DNA of 64,000 nt from assembly GCF_000300995.1 (NCBI RefSeq), contig NZ_AMRJ01000002.1, positions 186,001 to 250,000 of the forward strand. Reading direction: 5' to 3'. Made by a program: the position numbers and the translations under genes. This DNA comes from Alcanivorax hongdengensis A-11-3. Its GTDB lineage: Bacteria; Pseudomonadota; Gammaproteobacteria; Pseudomonadales; Alcanivoracaceae. Below the pieces are notes generated by a model. It worked only from the letters and a program-made list of their open reading frames with translations, ran no database searches and had not been told where the DNA came from. This document shows positions 56,617 through 64,000 of this stretch, piece by piece; the stretch's first letter is position 1, and each line of letters starts with the position of its first letter.

Positions 56617-58092
56617 ATGCGCGATAGATTGCTGGCCCTGACCGCCGGCCTGCTGTTTCCCCTTGCCTTTGCCCCCTATGGCTGGGTGTTCCTGTTGCCG
56701 GTCAGCATCGGCTTGGGCTTCTGGACCCTGCAACGGGCAGGCAGCGCCCGGGATGCCCTGCTACGCGGTTGGCTCTATGGGCTGGGCATGTTCGGCTTCG
56801 GCGTTGCCTGGCTGCATGTTTCCATGCACGACTACGGCTTCATGCCCCTGTGGATGGCGGTGCCCTTCACCGGCATCTTTGCCGCTGTGATCGCCCTTTA
56901 TTATGGCCTGACCTTTTACCTGAGCTGGAAGCTGGGCCGCTCGGCACTGGCGTTTGCCGGCCTCTGGGTGGTGCTCGACTGGGTGCGCGGCTGGCTGCTG
57001 ACCGGTTTCCCCTGGCTCTACGCCGGCTATGCCCTGGTGGATACCCCGCTGGCCCGGCTGGCACCACTGGGCGGAGTCTGGCTGCTGACACTGGTGGCGG
57101 TACTGATGGGCGCCAGCGTGGTCATGCTGCTGCGTCGCCAGCGCCATGCCTGGCTGCCCGCGGCCCTCACGGTTGCCCTGATGACCGGCGCCCTGCTGAT
57201 GCCCGACACGCCCTTTACCCATGCCAGTGGTCCCAGGCAGAAAGTGGCGCTGGTGCAGGGCAACATCCCCCAGGACATCAAGTGGCAGATGACCATGCGC
57301 AGTGCCACCCGCGAGATCTACCAGGACCTGACAGCACCGATCCCGGCGGACACCCTGGTGATCTGGCCGGAGTCCGCCATGATCGAGTTCTACCAGGACA
57401 TCCACGGCTTTATCGATGATCAGGGCAAGGCGCTGGCTGACCGGGGTGGCGCCCTGATCACCGGCCTGCCCTGGCGTAGCGACAGCGACGCGGGTATCAC
57501 TTACCACAACAGCATCGCCTCCATCGGCAAGGATGGCCTGCGCGGCGTCTACCACAAACAGAAGCTGGTGCCCTTCGGCGAGTACGTGCCCATGCAATCG
57601 CTGATTCGCGGCCTGATCCCCTTCTTCGATCTGCCCATGTCCGGGTTTACCCCGGGCAAACCCAGCCAGCCCAACCTGCGGGCCCTGGGCCATACGGTGG
57701 CGCCCTTTGTCTGCTACGAGATTCTTTACCCGGATCTGGTGGCCGAGCGCAGCCATAATGCTGACCTGTTGCTGACCATCAGCAACGATGCCTGGTTCGG
57801 CCATTCCGCCGGGCCGCATCAGCACTTCCAGATGGCTCGCCTGCGCGCCCGGGAAACCGGCCGCTGGCTGTTGCGCGACACCAACAACGGCATCACCGCC
57901 ATCATCAACGAAAAAGGCCAGGTTACCGACCGCCTGCCCCAGTTCGAGCGTGGCGTACTCTACGGTGAATACCAGCCACGCCGTGGCCAGACCCCCTTCA
58001 TGCGCTTTGGCATCGGCCCCTGGTTGCTGCTCTCGGCGGTGCTGATCGGCCTCGGCTATGCCCTGAGGCCACAAGTCCGGAGCGATATATAA
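56617..58092 (+). CDS. lnt: Apolipoprotein N-acyltransferase Lnt
   Basis: The 491-aa inner-membrane enzyme adds the third acyl chain to lipoproteins. An N-terminal set of about six helices is followed by a periplasmic nitrilase domain with the Glu-Lys-Cys triad: E252 in WPESAMIEFY, K314 in VYHKQKLVPFGEYVP and C366 in VCYEILYPDL, with LLTISNDAWFG downstream. Spacing matches E. coli Lnt. The open frame begins at 56506, but ATG 56617 begins the first helix. It closes the miaB...lnt cluster, separated from ybeX by three other genes. Confidence 0.95.
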   Translation: MRDRLLALTAGLLFPLAFAPYGWVFLLPVSIGLGFWTLQRAGSARDALLRGWLYGLGMFGFGVAWLHVSMHDYGFMPLWMAVPFTGIFAAVIALYYGLTFYLSWKLGRSALAFAGLWVVLDWVRGWLLTGFPWLYAGYALVDTPLARLAPLGGVWLLTLVAVLMGASVVMLLRRQRHAWLPAALTVALMTGALLMPDTPFTHASGPRQKVALVQGNIPQDIKWQMTMRSATREIYQDLTAPIPADTLVIWPESAMIEFYQDIHGFIDDQGKALADRGGALITGLPWRSDSDAGITYHNSIASIGKDGLRGVYHKQKLVPFGEYVPMQSLIRGLIPFFDLPMSGFTPGKPSQPNLRALGHTVAPFVCYEILYPDLVAERSHNADLLLTISNDAWFGHSAGPHQHFQMARLRARETGRWLLRDTNNGITAIINEKGQVTDRLPQFERGVLYGEYQPRRGQTPFMRFGIGPWLLLSAVLIGLGYALRPQVRSDI

Positions 58093-58121
58093 TATTTTAG
58101 AATAAGCTTATAACTAAATTT
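58092..58121. promoter_or_regulatory. AT-rich imperfect palindrome upstream of the sulfide operon
   Basis: A 30-bp imperfect palindrome is centred on AAG|CTT at 58106/58107, with 10 of 15 positions symmetric (ATATTTTAGAATAAG against its partner half). It ends at the -35 box and could be the operator of a repressor such as the ArsR-type persulfide sensors known for similar operons; no regulator gene is in the window. Confidence 0.45.
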
Positions 58122-58148
58122 GACTTGGTCGTTTTTTGCCCCTATAAC
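58120..58148 (+). promoter_or_regulatory. Sigma-70 promoter of the sulfide/persulfide operon
   Basis: TTGACT (58120-58125) and TATAAC (58143-58148) are 17 bp apart, each one base from consensus. Transcription would start near 58155. Palindromes lie on both sides. Confidence 0.75.
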
Positions 58149-58174
58149 AGTGGTAATCGCACCCACTGTTACAG
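58142..58174. promoter_or_regulatory. Palindrome over the -10/start of the sulfide operon
   Basis: TAACAGTGG (58145-58153) and CCACTGTTA (58163-58171) are perfect 9-bp arms 9 bp apart, extendable to 12 bp with one mismatch. They overlap the -10 and the start site and end next to the AGGAGG Shine-Dalgarno, so either an operator or an RBS-proximal hairpin fits. Confidence 0.6.
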
Positions 58175-58183
58175 GAGGCAATC

Positions 58184-59050
58184 ATGTCTCAACCACAAGT
58201 CAAAGCCTTTTTCGATCACGACACCAACACCGTCAGCTATGTGGTGACAGATCCGGCCACCAGCCACTGCGCCATCGTCGATTCGGTGCTGGATTACGCG
58301 CCCAATGCCGGCCGCACGGATCACGGCAGCGCCCGACAGATCGTTGATTATGTCCGCGAGCAGGGCCTGACCGTGGACTGGCTGCTGGAGACCCATGTGC
58401 ATGCGGATCACTTGTCCGCAGCGCCCTGGATCCAGGAGCAGGTGGGCGGCAAGCTGGCCATTGGCGAACATATCCGCACGGTGCAGGACACCTTCGGCAA
58501 GATTTTCAACGCCGGCACCGAGTTTGCCCGCGATGGCCGCCAGTTCGACCACCTGTTCAAGGATGGCGAGACCTACAAGGTGGGCAACATCGAGGCCCGC
58601 GCCATCCACACGCCGGGGCACACGCCGGCCTGCATGAGCCACCTGATCGGTGATGCCCTGTTCGTGGGTGATACCCTGTTCATGCCCGATTACGGCACCG
58701 CCCGTTGTGATTTCCCCGGTGGCGATGCCCGCACGCTCTACCAGTCCATCCAGAAGCTGCTGGCCCTGCCGGACGAGACCCGCATGTTTCTCTGCCATGA
58801 CTACCTGCCGGAGGGCCGCGAGGCGTTTGTCTGGGAAACCACCGTGGGTGATCAGCGCCAGCACAATATCCATGTCCACGAAGGGATCAGTGAGGAAGAT
58901 TTCGTGAGCATGCGTGAATCCCGCGATGCCACCCTCGACATGCCACGCCTGATCCTGCCGTCAGTGCAGGTCAACATGCGCGCCGGCCACCTGCCGCCCG
59001 CCGAGGACAACGGCGTGAGCTATCTGAAGATCCCGCTTAACGCCCTGTAA
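58184..59050 (+). CDS. MBL-fold persulfide dioxygenase-like protein
   Basis: The 288-aa metallo-beta-lactamase-fold protein has the metal site THVHADH (H71, H73, D75, H76), HTPGHTPACMSHLIGD and LCHDYLPEGREAF, typical of the Blh/ETHE1-like sulfur dioxygenases. It would oxidise glutathione persulfide to sulfite. The AGGAGG site lies just before ATG 58184. Co-transcription with an SQR-like gene 10 bp downstream supports a sulfide-detoxification role; the enzyme activity itself is inferred. Confidence 0.88.
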   Translation: MSQPQVKAFFDHDTNTVSYVVTDPATSHCAIVDSVLDYAPNAGRTDHGSARQIVDYVREQGLTVDWLLETHVHADHLSAAPWIQEQVGGKLAIGEHIRTVQDTFGKIFNAGTEFARDGRQFDHLFKDGETYKVGNIEARAIHTPGHTPACMSHLIGDALFVGDTLFMPDYGTARCDFPGGDARTLYQSIQKLLALPDETRMFLCHDYLPEGREAFVWETTVGDQRQHNIHVHEGISEEDFVSMRESRDATLDMPRLILPSVQVNMRAGHLPPAEDNGVSYLKIPLNAL

Positions 59051-59060
59051 GGAACCGGCC

Positions 59061-60290
59061 ATGACCAACAAGCAGAACCAATGGGATGTCATCATCGTGG
59101 GCGGCGGCGCGGCGGGCATTGCCTGCTGCGCCAGCCTGCTCAAGCGCCGCCCGGACCTGGCCATCGCCATCGTTGAACCCAGCGACCGGCACTATTACCA
59201 GCCGGCTTTTACGCTGGTGGGCGCCGGCAGCTTTGAACCGGCGGCCACCTGCCGCAGCACCGCATCACTGATCCCGGACGGCGCCAAATGGGTGCGCTCC
59301 CGGGTGACAGTCATGGACCCGGCACAACAGCGTGTCGGCCTGGACGATGGCCAATCGCTCTATTATCGGGCACTGGTGGTGGCACCGGGGCTGGAACTCA
59401 ATCTGGGCGCCATTGAAGGGCTGGAAGCCACCCTGGGCAGCAACGGGGTCTCCAGCAACTACCTGTTCGAGCTGGCGCCCTACACCTGGGAATGTGTCAG
59501 CCAGCTCAGACAGGGGCGCGCGCTCTTTACCCAGCCGCCCATGCCAATCAAGTGTGCCGGCGCCCCGCAGAAAGCCATGTATCTGTCCTGTCATCACTGG
59601 GAGCAACGAGGCTGCCTGAAGGACGTGGACGTGCAATTTCACAACGCCGGTGGCGTGCTGTTCGGTGTGGCAGATTTCGTCCCGCCGTTGATGGAGTACG
59701 TGAAGCGCTACCAGGCTCACCTGAATTTCAACAGCCAGCTGGTGGCTGTGGACGGCGGCGCCCGCCAGGCCCTGTTCCGGGATACGGATACCGAAGGGGC
59801 AAGCCACGACCGCTACGAGGACTTCGATTTTCTCCATGTGGTCCCGCCCCAGCGGGCCCCGCGCTTTGTTCGAGACAGCGAACTGGCCAACGACGCCGGC
59901 TGGGTCGCCGTGGACGAAGCGACCCTCCAGCATCCACGCTTTGACAATGTTTTCAGCCTCGGAGATGCCTGCGGCGCCAGCAACGCCAAAACCGCCGCCG
60001 CGGTTCGCAAGCAGGCGCCGGTGGTGGCGGAAAACCTGATCGCCATGCTCGCCGACAAACCGCTGACCGCCCGTTACGAGGGCTATGGGGCCTGCCCGCT
60101 GACGGTGGAAAAGGGCAAGGTGGTGCTGGCCGAGTTCGGTTACCAGGGGGTCCTGCAGCCCTCGTTCCCGCTCAACCCGACGGTGGCGCGCAAGAGCATG
60201 TGGTGGCTCAAGGCCAAGGCCATGCCACGCATCTATTTCGATCTCATGCTCAAGGGCCACGAATGGCTGGCCAAACCGGCACGCCTGTAA
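59061..60290 (+). CDS. FAD-dependent sulfide:quinone oxidoreductase-like protein
   Basis: The 409-aa flavoprotein begins with a dinucleotide-binding motif (VIIVGGGAAGIACCASLL) and has SQR-like blocks: SDRHYYQPAFTLVGAGSF, KCAGAPQKAMYL with C165, and GDACGASNAKTAAAVRKQAPVVAENL, with C345 in YGACPLTVEKGKVVLAEF. Two such cysteines flanking the flavin are used by sulfide:quinone oxidoreductases. It would oxidise sulfide to persulfide/polysulfide and reduce quinone at the membrane. AAGGAACC precedes ATG 59061. Operon context with a persulfide dioxygenase supports the assignment. Confidence 0.85.
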   Translation: MTNKQNQWDVIIVGGGAAGIACCASLLKRRPDLAIAIVEPSDRHYYQPAFTLVGAGSFEPAATCRSTASLIPDGAKWVRSRVTVMDPAQQRVGLDDGQSLYYRALVVAPGLELNLGAIEGLEATLGSNGVSSNYLFELAPYTWECVSQLRQGRALFTQPPMPIKCAGAPQKAMYLSCHHWEQRGCLKDVDVQFHNAGGVLFGVADFVPPLMEYVKRYQAHLNFNSQLVAVDGGARQALFRDTDTEGASHDRYEDFDFLHVVPPQRAPRFVRDSELANDAGWVAVDEATLQHPRFDNVFSLGDACGASNAKTAAAVRKQAPVVAENLIAMLADKPLTARYEGYGACPLTVEKGKVVLAEFGYQGVLQPSFPLNPTVARKSMWWLKAKAMPRIYFDLMLKGHEWLAKPARL

Positions 60291-60293
60291 GCC

Positions 60294-62051
60294 ATGAAAG
60301 GGTTACGTCACATCGCCGCCGGCCAGTGGCTGCGCCACTATAACCGTCAGACCGCCGCCGCGGACGGCGTGGCGGCGGTGATCGTCACCATCATGCTGAT
60401 TCCCCAGAGCCTGGCCTACGCCATGCTCGCCGGCCTGCCGCCGGAGGTGGGACTGTACGCCAGTATCCTGCCGCTGGTGGCCTACGCCGTGTTCGGCTCC
60501 AGCCGCACGCTGGCGGTGGGGCCGGTGGCAGTGGCCTCGTTAATGACCGCCGCCGCCGCCGGCGAAGTGGCCAGCACCGGCAGCCCGGAATACCTGGCTG
60601 CGGCCATTATCCTGGCAGTGCTGTCAGGGCTGATGCTGGTGGCCATGGCGGTGCTGAAAATGGGCTGGATCAGCAACCTGCTGTCCCACCCGGTGGTCAG
60701 CGGCTTTATCACCGCCTCCGGCTTGCTGATCGCTGCCAGCCAGCTCAAGCACATGCTGGGCGTGCCACTTTCCGGCCACAACCTGCCGCAGTTGCTCGGT
60801 TCACTGACGCAACACCTTGGCGATAGCCACTGGCCCACGGTGGCACTGGGCAGCGCCGTGCTGATCTTTCTGCTCTGGGTGCGTCGTTACCTCAAGCCCC
60901 TGTTGCTGCGCCTGGGCCTGCCGCCCTTCAGTGCCGACCTGATCAGCAAGGCCGGGCCGGTGGTGGCCGTGCTGGGCTCCAGCCTGGTGGTCTACCAGCT
61001 GCAACTGCAGCAGGGCGGCATGGCCATTGTCGGCGACATTCCCAGGGGCCTGCCGGACTTCATGCTGCCGGCGCTGGATATGGCACTCTGGCAGCAGCTT
61101 GCCATCCCGGCCCTGCTGATCAGCCTGATCGGCTTCGTGGAATCCATTTCCGTGGCCCAGACCCTGGCCGCCAAGCGCCGTCAGCGCATTAACCCCAATC
61201 AGGAACTGATGGGCCTGGGCACCGCCAACCTGGCCAGCGCCTTCAGCGGCGGCTTCCCGGTAACCGGCGGTTTTTCCCGTTCCGTGGTCAACTTTGACGC
61301 CGGCGCACAGACGCCCATGGCCGGTGTCTTCACCGCTTTGGGCATCGCCCTCACCGCCCTCTTTCTGACCGGCTGGTTCACCTACCTGCCCAAGGCCACC
61401 CTGGCCGCCACCATCATGGTAGCCGTACTGACGCTGGTGGATCTGCGCGCTCTGGTACACACCTGGCGCTTCTCGCGGCTGGATTTCCTGGCCATGGCCA
61501 CCACCATTGTCGGGGTACTCGGCTGGGGCGTGGAGGCCGGCGTACTGGCCGGCGTCAGCACCTCGCTGGCACTCTATCTGTGGCGCACCAACCAGCCCCA
61601 TGTGGCGGAAATCGGCCTGGTCCCCGGCACCGAACACTTTCGCAATGTGCAGCGCCACCAGGTACGGGTCAGCCCCGGCGTGCTGGGCATGCGCATTGAT
61701 GAATCCCTGTACTTCGCCAATGCCCGGCGGCTGGAAGACCAGATCTACGATGCGGCCCTGTTGCGGCCTCAGACTCGCCATGTGGTGCTCATGGGCGCGG
61801 CCATCAATCACCTGGATGCCAGTGCCGTGGACAGCCTGCTGAGCCTGAACCAGCGCCTGCGCGACGCCGGCATCACCCTGCACCTGTCGGAGATCAAGGG
61901 GCCGGTGATGGACCAGCTCAAGCATACCGAACTGCCTGATCAGCTGAGCGGAAACATCTTCCTGAGCCATTACCAGGCGATACAGGCACTGGCCCCGGAT
62001 TGCCTGGCAACACGCGACAGTGCCTCTTGCAGCCCGGCTGTGCAGCGTTAA
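60294..62051 (+). CDS. SulP family anion transporter with STAS domain
   Basis: The 585-aa inner-membrane protein has about 11-14 hydrophobic segments with SulP motifs ([34 protein letters not shown] in parts, [52 protein letters not shown]) and a C-terminal STAS domain ([38 protein letters not shown]). SulP proteins carry sulfate or other anions. Its gene starts 3 bp after the SQR stop, so it may export the sulfite or sulfate produced by the operon; direction of transport is inference. Confidence 0.9.
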   Translation: MKGLRHIAAGQWLRHYNRQTAAADGVAAVIVTIMLIPQSLAYAMLAGLPPEVGLYASILPLVAYAVFGSSRTLAVGPVAVASLMTAAAAGEVASTGSPEYLAAAIILAVLSGLMLVAMAVLKMGWISNLLSHPVVSGFITASGLLIAASQLKHMLGVPLSGHNLPQLLGSLTQHLGDSHWPTVALGSAVLIFLLWVRRYLKPLLLRLGLPPFSADLISKAGPVVAVLGSSLVVYQLQLQQGGMAIVGDIPRGLPDFMLPALDMALWQQLAIPALLISLIGFVESISVAQTLAAKRRQRINPNQELMGLGTANLASAFSGGFPVTGGFSRSVVNFDAGAQTPMAGVFTALGIALTALFLTGWFTYLPKATLAATIMVAVLTLVDLRALVHTWRFSRLDFLAMATTIVGVLGWGVEAGVLAGVSTSLALYLWRTNQPHVAEIGLVPGTEHFRNVQRHQVRVSPGVLGMRIDESLYFANARRLEDQIYDAALLRPQTRHVVLMGAAINHLDASAVDSLLSLNQRLRDAGITLHLSEIKGPVMDQLKHTELPDQLSGNIFLSHYQAIQALAPDCLATRDSASCSPAVQR

Positions 62052-62079
62052 GCTAGAGCGACATTTTCAAGGAGTCTTC

Positions 62080-62508
62080 ATGGTTACCATCAAACGTCTG
62101 ACCGACACCCTCAGCGTCGCGCCGCAACTGCGCCCGGAAGACATGGCCCAGCTGGCCGAGGCCGGTTTCAAGACCATTATCAACAACCGCCCGGATGGCG
62201 AGGCGGAAGATCAGCCCAGCAGCGCCGAAATGGCCGCCGCAGCCCAGGCCGCCGGGCTCGAGTATGCCTACCAGCCGGTGGTGGGCAGCAACATCGCCGA
62301 AACCGATATCGACGGCTTCGATGCCATCGTCACCCTGGCGGAAACGCCGGTGCTGGCCTTCTGCCGCACCGGTACCCGTTGTACCACCCTGTGGGCCCTG
62401 ACCCAGGCGGAAGCCCTGGACAATGACACCATCGTGTCCACCGCCCAGCAGGCCGGCTATGACCTGAGCGGCCTGGTATCACGCCTGGACCAGCGACGGA
62501 ACGGCTGA
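62080..62508 (+). CDS. TIGR01244 (DUF442) sulfur-transferase/phosphatase-like protein
   Basis: The 142-aa protein belongs to the TIGR01244/DUF442 family: LSVAPQLRPEDMAQLAEAGFKTIINNRPDGE, EMAAAAQAAGLEYAYQPV and the active-loop CRTGTRC. The loop replaces the family's usual final serine by cysteine. Homologues are the N-terminal partner of Blh-type persulfide dioxygenases, and are thought to act as rhodanese-like sulfurtransferases. ATG 62080 follows AAGGAG. It lies between two SulP paralogues. Confidence 0.88.
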   Translation: MVTIKRLTDTLSVAPQLRPEDMAQLAEAGFKTIINNRPDGEAEDQPSSAEMAAAAQAAGLEYAYQPVVGSNIAETDIDGFDAIVTLAETPVLAFCRTGTRCTTLWALTQAEALDNDTIVSTAQQAGYDLSGLVSRLDQRRNG

Positions 62509-62509
62509 T

Positions 62510-64000
62510 ATGGCCGCCACGCCACGGTGGCTTCGCTGGCTGCCGGCCAGCGAATGGCTCAGCGGTTACACCCGCCAGGATGCCAGTGGCGATGCCCTGG
62601 CAGCACTGATCGTCACCATTTTGCTGGTCCCCCAGGGGCTGGCCTATGCCCAGCTGGCCGGCATGCCGCCGGTCACCGGGCTCTACGCCAGCATGCTGCC
62701 GCTGATACTGTACGGCCTGTTTGCCAGCAGCCGGGCCCTGGCGGTGGGGCCCGCCGCCCTCACCTCACTGATTACCCTGTCCGCCGCCGGCAGCCTGGCC
62801 CGCGGCGACAGTGCCACCTTCATGGCCGCGGCCATGGTCTTGGCCATTCTTTCCGGCGCGCTACTGGTACTGATGGCCGTACTGCGCATGGGCTGGCTCA
62901 CCAATCTGCTCAGCCACCCGGTGATCGTCGGCTTCATCAGCGGTTGCGGCCTGCTGATTGCCACCAGCCAGCTGCCCCACATGCTGGGTATCAACGTTGC
63001 CGCCCATGACTTTATCGGCCTGTGGCAGGGCCTGCTCACCGAATGGCCCCGGTGGCAAAGCACCACGGTAGTGATGGCCGGCCTGGCGCTGGCCTGCCTG
63101 CTGTTGCCCCGCTGGCTGGGCACACAACTGCAAAAACGCACACGCTGGCGGGAAACCGGCAAACTGTTGGGCAAACTGGGGCCGCTGGTGGCGGTGGCGT
63201 TAACCACCCTGATCAGCGCCGCCGCCCAGCTGAACCATCATGGCCTGGCCGTGGTTGGCACACTGCCCGCCGGGCTGCCGGCGTTGACCTTGCCGTCCCT
63301 GCCACTGCAACACTGGCTGGACCTGGCCGGCCCCGCCGCCCTGCTGGCACTGATCGGTTTTGTGGAATCGATTACCCTGGCGCAGGCGCTGGCCGCCCGC
63401 AAACGCCAGCGCATCCGCCCCAACCGGGAGCTCATGGGCCTGGGGCTGGCCAATGTCATCAGCGGCCTGTCCGGGGCCTTTGCCGTCACCGGCAGTTTTT
63501 CCCGTTCCACGGTCAGCCAGGATTCCGGCGCCCGCACCCCGCTCACCGGCATTCTGGCCGCCGCCGGCATTGCCCTGGTGGCGCTGTGTTTTACCCGCGC
63601 CTTTTTCTACCTGCCCCAGGCCACCCTGGCGGCCATCATCGTGGTGGCGGTGCTGCCATTGGTGGAGCTGGGGGAGCTGAAACACCTGTGGCGTTTCAGC
63701 CGCGCCGACAGCCTGGCCATGGCGGCCACCCTGCTGGGCGTGCTGACCATCAGCGTGCAGGCCGGCCTGATCATCGGTGTGACGCTGTCACTGGCCCTGT
63801 TCCTGTGGCGCACCAGCCAGCCCCATGTGGCCGAAGTGGGCCGGGTGCCGGGCACCCAGCACTTTCGCAATGTGCAACGCCATGAGGTGGAAGTCAGCGC
63901 CCATGTGCTCGCCATGCGTGTGGACGAATCGGTGTGGTTCGGCAACGCCCGGCAGCTGGAAGACCTGATCTATGACAGCGCCATGCAGCGCCCGCAGGTT
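62510..64000 (+). CDS. Second SulP family anion transporter (partial, 3' end beyond window)
   Basis: The frame from ATG 62510, 1 bp after the previous stop, stays open for 497 codons to the end of the window. It is a close paralogue of the SulP encoded at 60294: [82 protein letters not shown] and, near the end, [15 protein letters not shown] and RVDESVWFGNARQLEDLIYD. The last block is the start of the STAS domain, which is cut by the window edge. The same putative anion-export role applies. Confidence 0.9.
   Translation, partial: MAATPRWLRWLPASEWLSGYTRQDASGDALAALIVTILLVPQGLAYAQLAGMPPVTGLYASMLPLILYGLFASSRALAVGPAALTSLITLSAAGSLARGDSATFMAAAMVLAILSGALLVLMAVLRMGWLTNLLSHPVIVGFISGCGLLIATSQLPHMLGINVAAHDFIGLWQGLLTEWPRWQSTTVVMAGLALACLLLPRWLGTQLQKRTRWRETGKLLGKLGPLVAVALTTLISAAAQLNHHGLAVVGTLPAGLPALTLPSLPLQHWLDLAGPAALLALIGFVESITLAQALAARKRQRIRPNRELMGLGLANVISGLSGAFAVTGSFSRSTVSQDSGARTPLTGILAAAGIALVALCFTRAFFYLPQATLAAIIVVAVLPLVELGELKHLWRFSRADSLAMAATLLGVLTISVQAGLIIGVTLSLALFLWRTSQPHVAEVGRVPGTQHFRNVQRHEVEVSAHVLAMRVDESVWFGNARQLEDLIYDSAMQRPQV

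Noticed and set aside
1..64000. tRNA, rRNA, CRISPR arrays, prophage or complete insertion sequences
   Set aside because: I looked for cloverleaf-like ends, spaced direct repeats, integrases and transposases by eye and found none; a covariance-model scan could still find a small RNA.

Overview
The window is GC-rich, densely coded gammaproteobacterial chromosome. Its gene set fits a marine Alcanivorax-like bacterium: an aa3/caa3-type cytochrome oxidase locus with SURF1, CtaA and CyoE, the miaB-ybeZ-ybeY-ybeX-lnt maintenance cluster, RapA, LemA with an M48 protease, DUF1820, DUF938, a TorF-type porin and Pseudomonas-like REP palindromes. The genus is an inference from gene content. I see no rRNA, tRNA, CRISPR array, prophage or intact IS transposase.

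Layout. 1-6137: the end of a nitrogen-compound operon (ABC permease tail, ABC ATPase, two DUF1989 proteins, 1195-aa biotin-dependent urea/guanidine carboxylase). Such operons often continue into an allophanate hydrolase, but here the carboxylase ends against a convergent GST gene. 6134-10947: GST, two tiny cysteine-rich proteins, RapA and a carboxylesterase. 11064-21130: respiration. coxB-coxA-coxC lie on the minus strand and the assembly genes (SURF1, SCO-like protein, ctaA, cyoE) on the plus strand. A nested inverted-repeat element lies between the two halves, and no ctaG/COX11 gene is present. 21221-31444: LemA/M48, a FemAB-like protein, a membrane protein ending in a cold-shock domain behind a terminator-containing leader, an SSF symporter, an anchored sialidase-like protein with a membrane partner, a START protein and a PlsC-like acyltransferase.

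31661-45570: an SDR, a DUF938 methyltransferase, RhlB-like helicase, GlpE, PIN-PhoH, an ICMT-like methyltransferase, and a divergent pair (YiiX-like hydrolase and M14 peptidase) separated by two Pho-box matches. A lipoprotein follows, then a TorF porin behind a near-consensus sigma-54 promoter with upstream NtrC-like sites, an EEP hydrolase, a porin with a PstS-like small protein, and a PCu(A)C copper chaperone. 45659-58092: the miaB...lnt cluster, interrupted twice. One interruption is a minus-strand module (anti-sigma, ECF sigma, internally duplicated beta-propeller lipoprotein). The other holds a rhomboid-like protein without a recognisable catalytic serine, an isochorismatase-like hydrolase and a B-box zinc-finger membrane protein. 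58184-64000: a sulfide/persulfide operon (persulfide dioxygenase-like MBL protein, SQR-like flavoprotein, SulP, TIGR01244 sulfurtransferase-like protein, second SulP) behind a good sigma-70 promoter bracketed by two palindromes.

The most distinctive signals are regulatory: the sigma-54/NtrC architecture before the porin, the paired Pho boxes, the double operator of the sulfide operon, the hairpin over the start of the DUF962 gene, the cold-shock leader and the nested inverted-repeat element. No wholly new multi-gene system is evident from sequence alone. The ECF/anti-sigma/propeller module and the rhomboid/B-box pair are the least explained loci.
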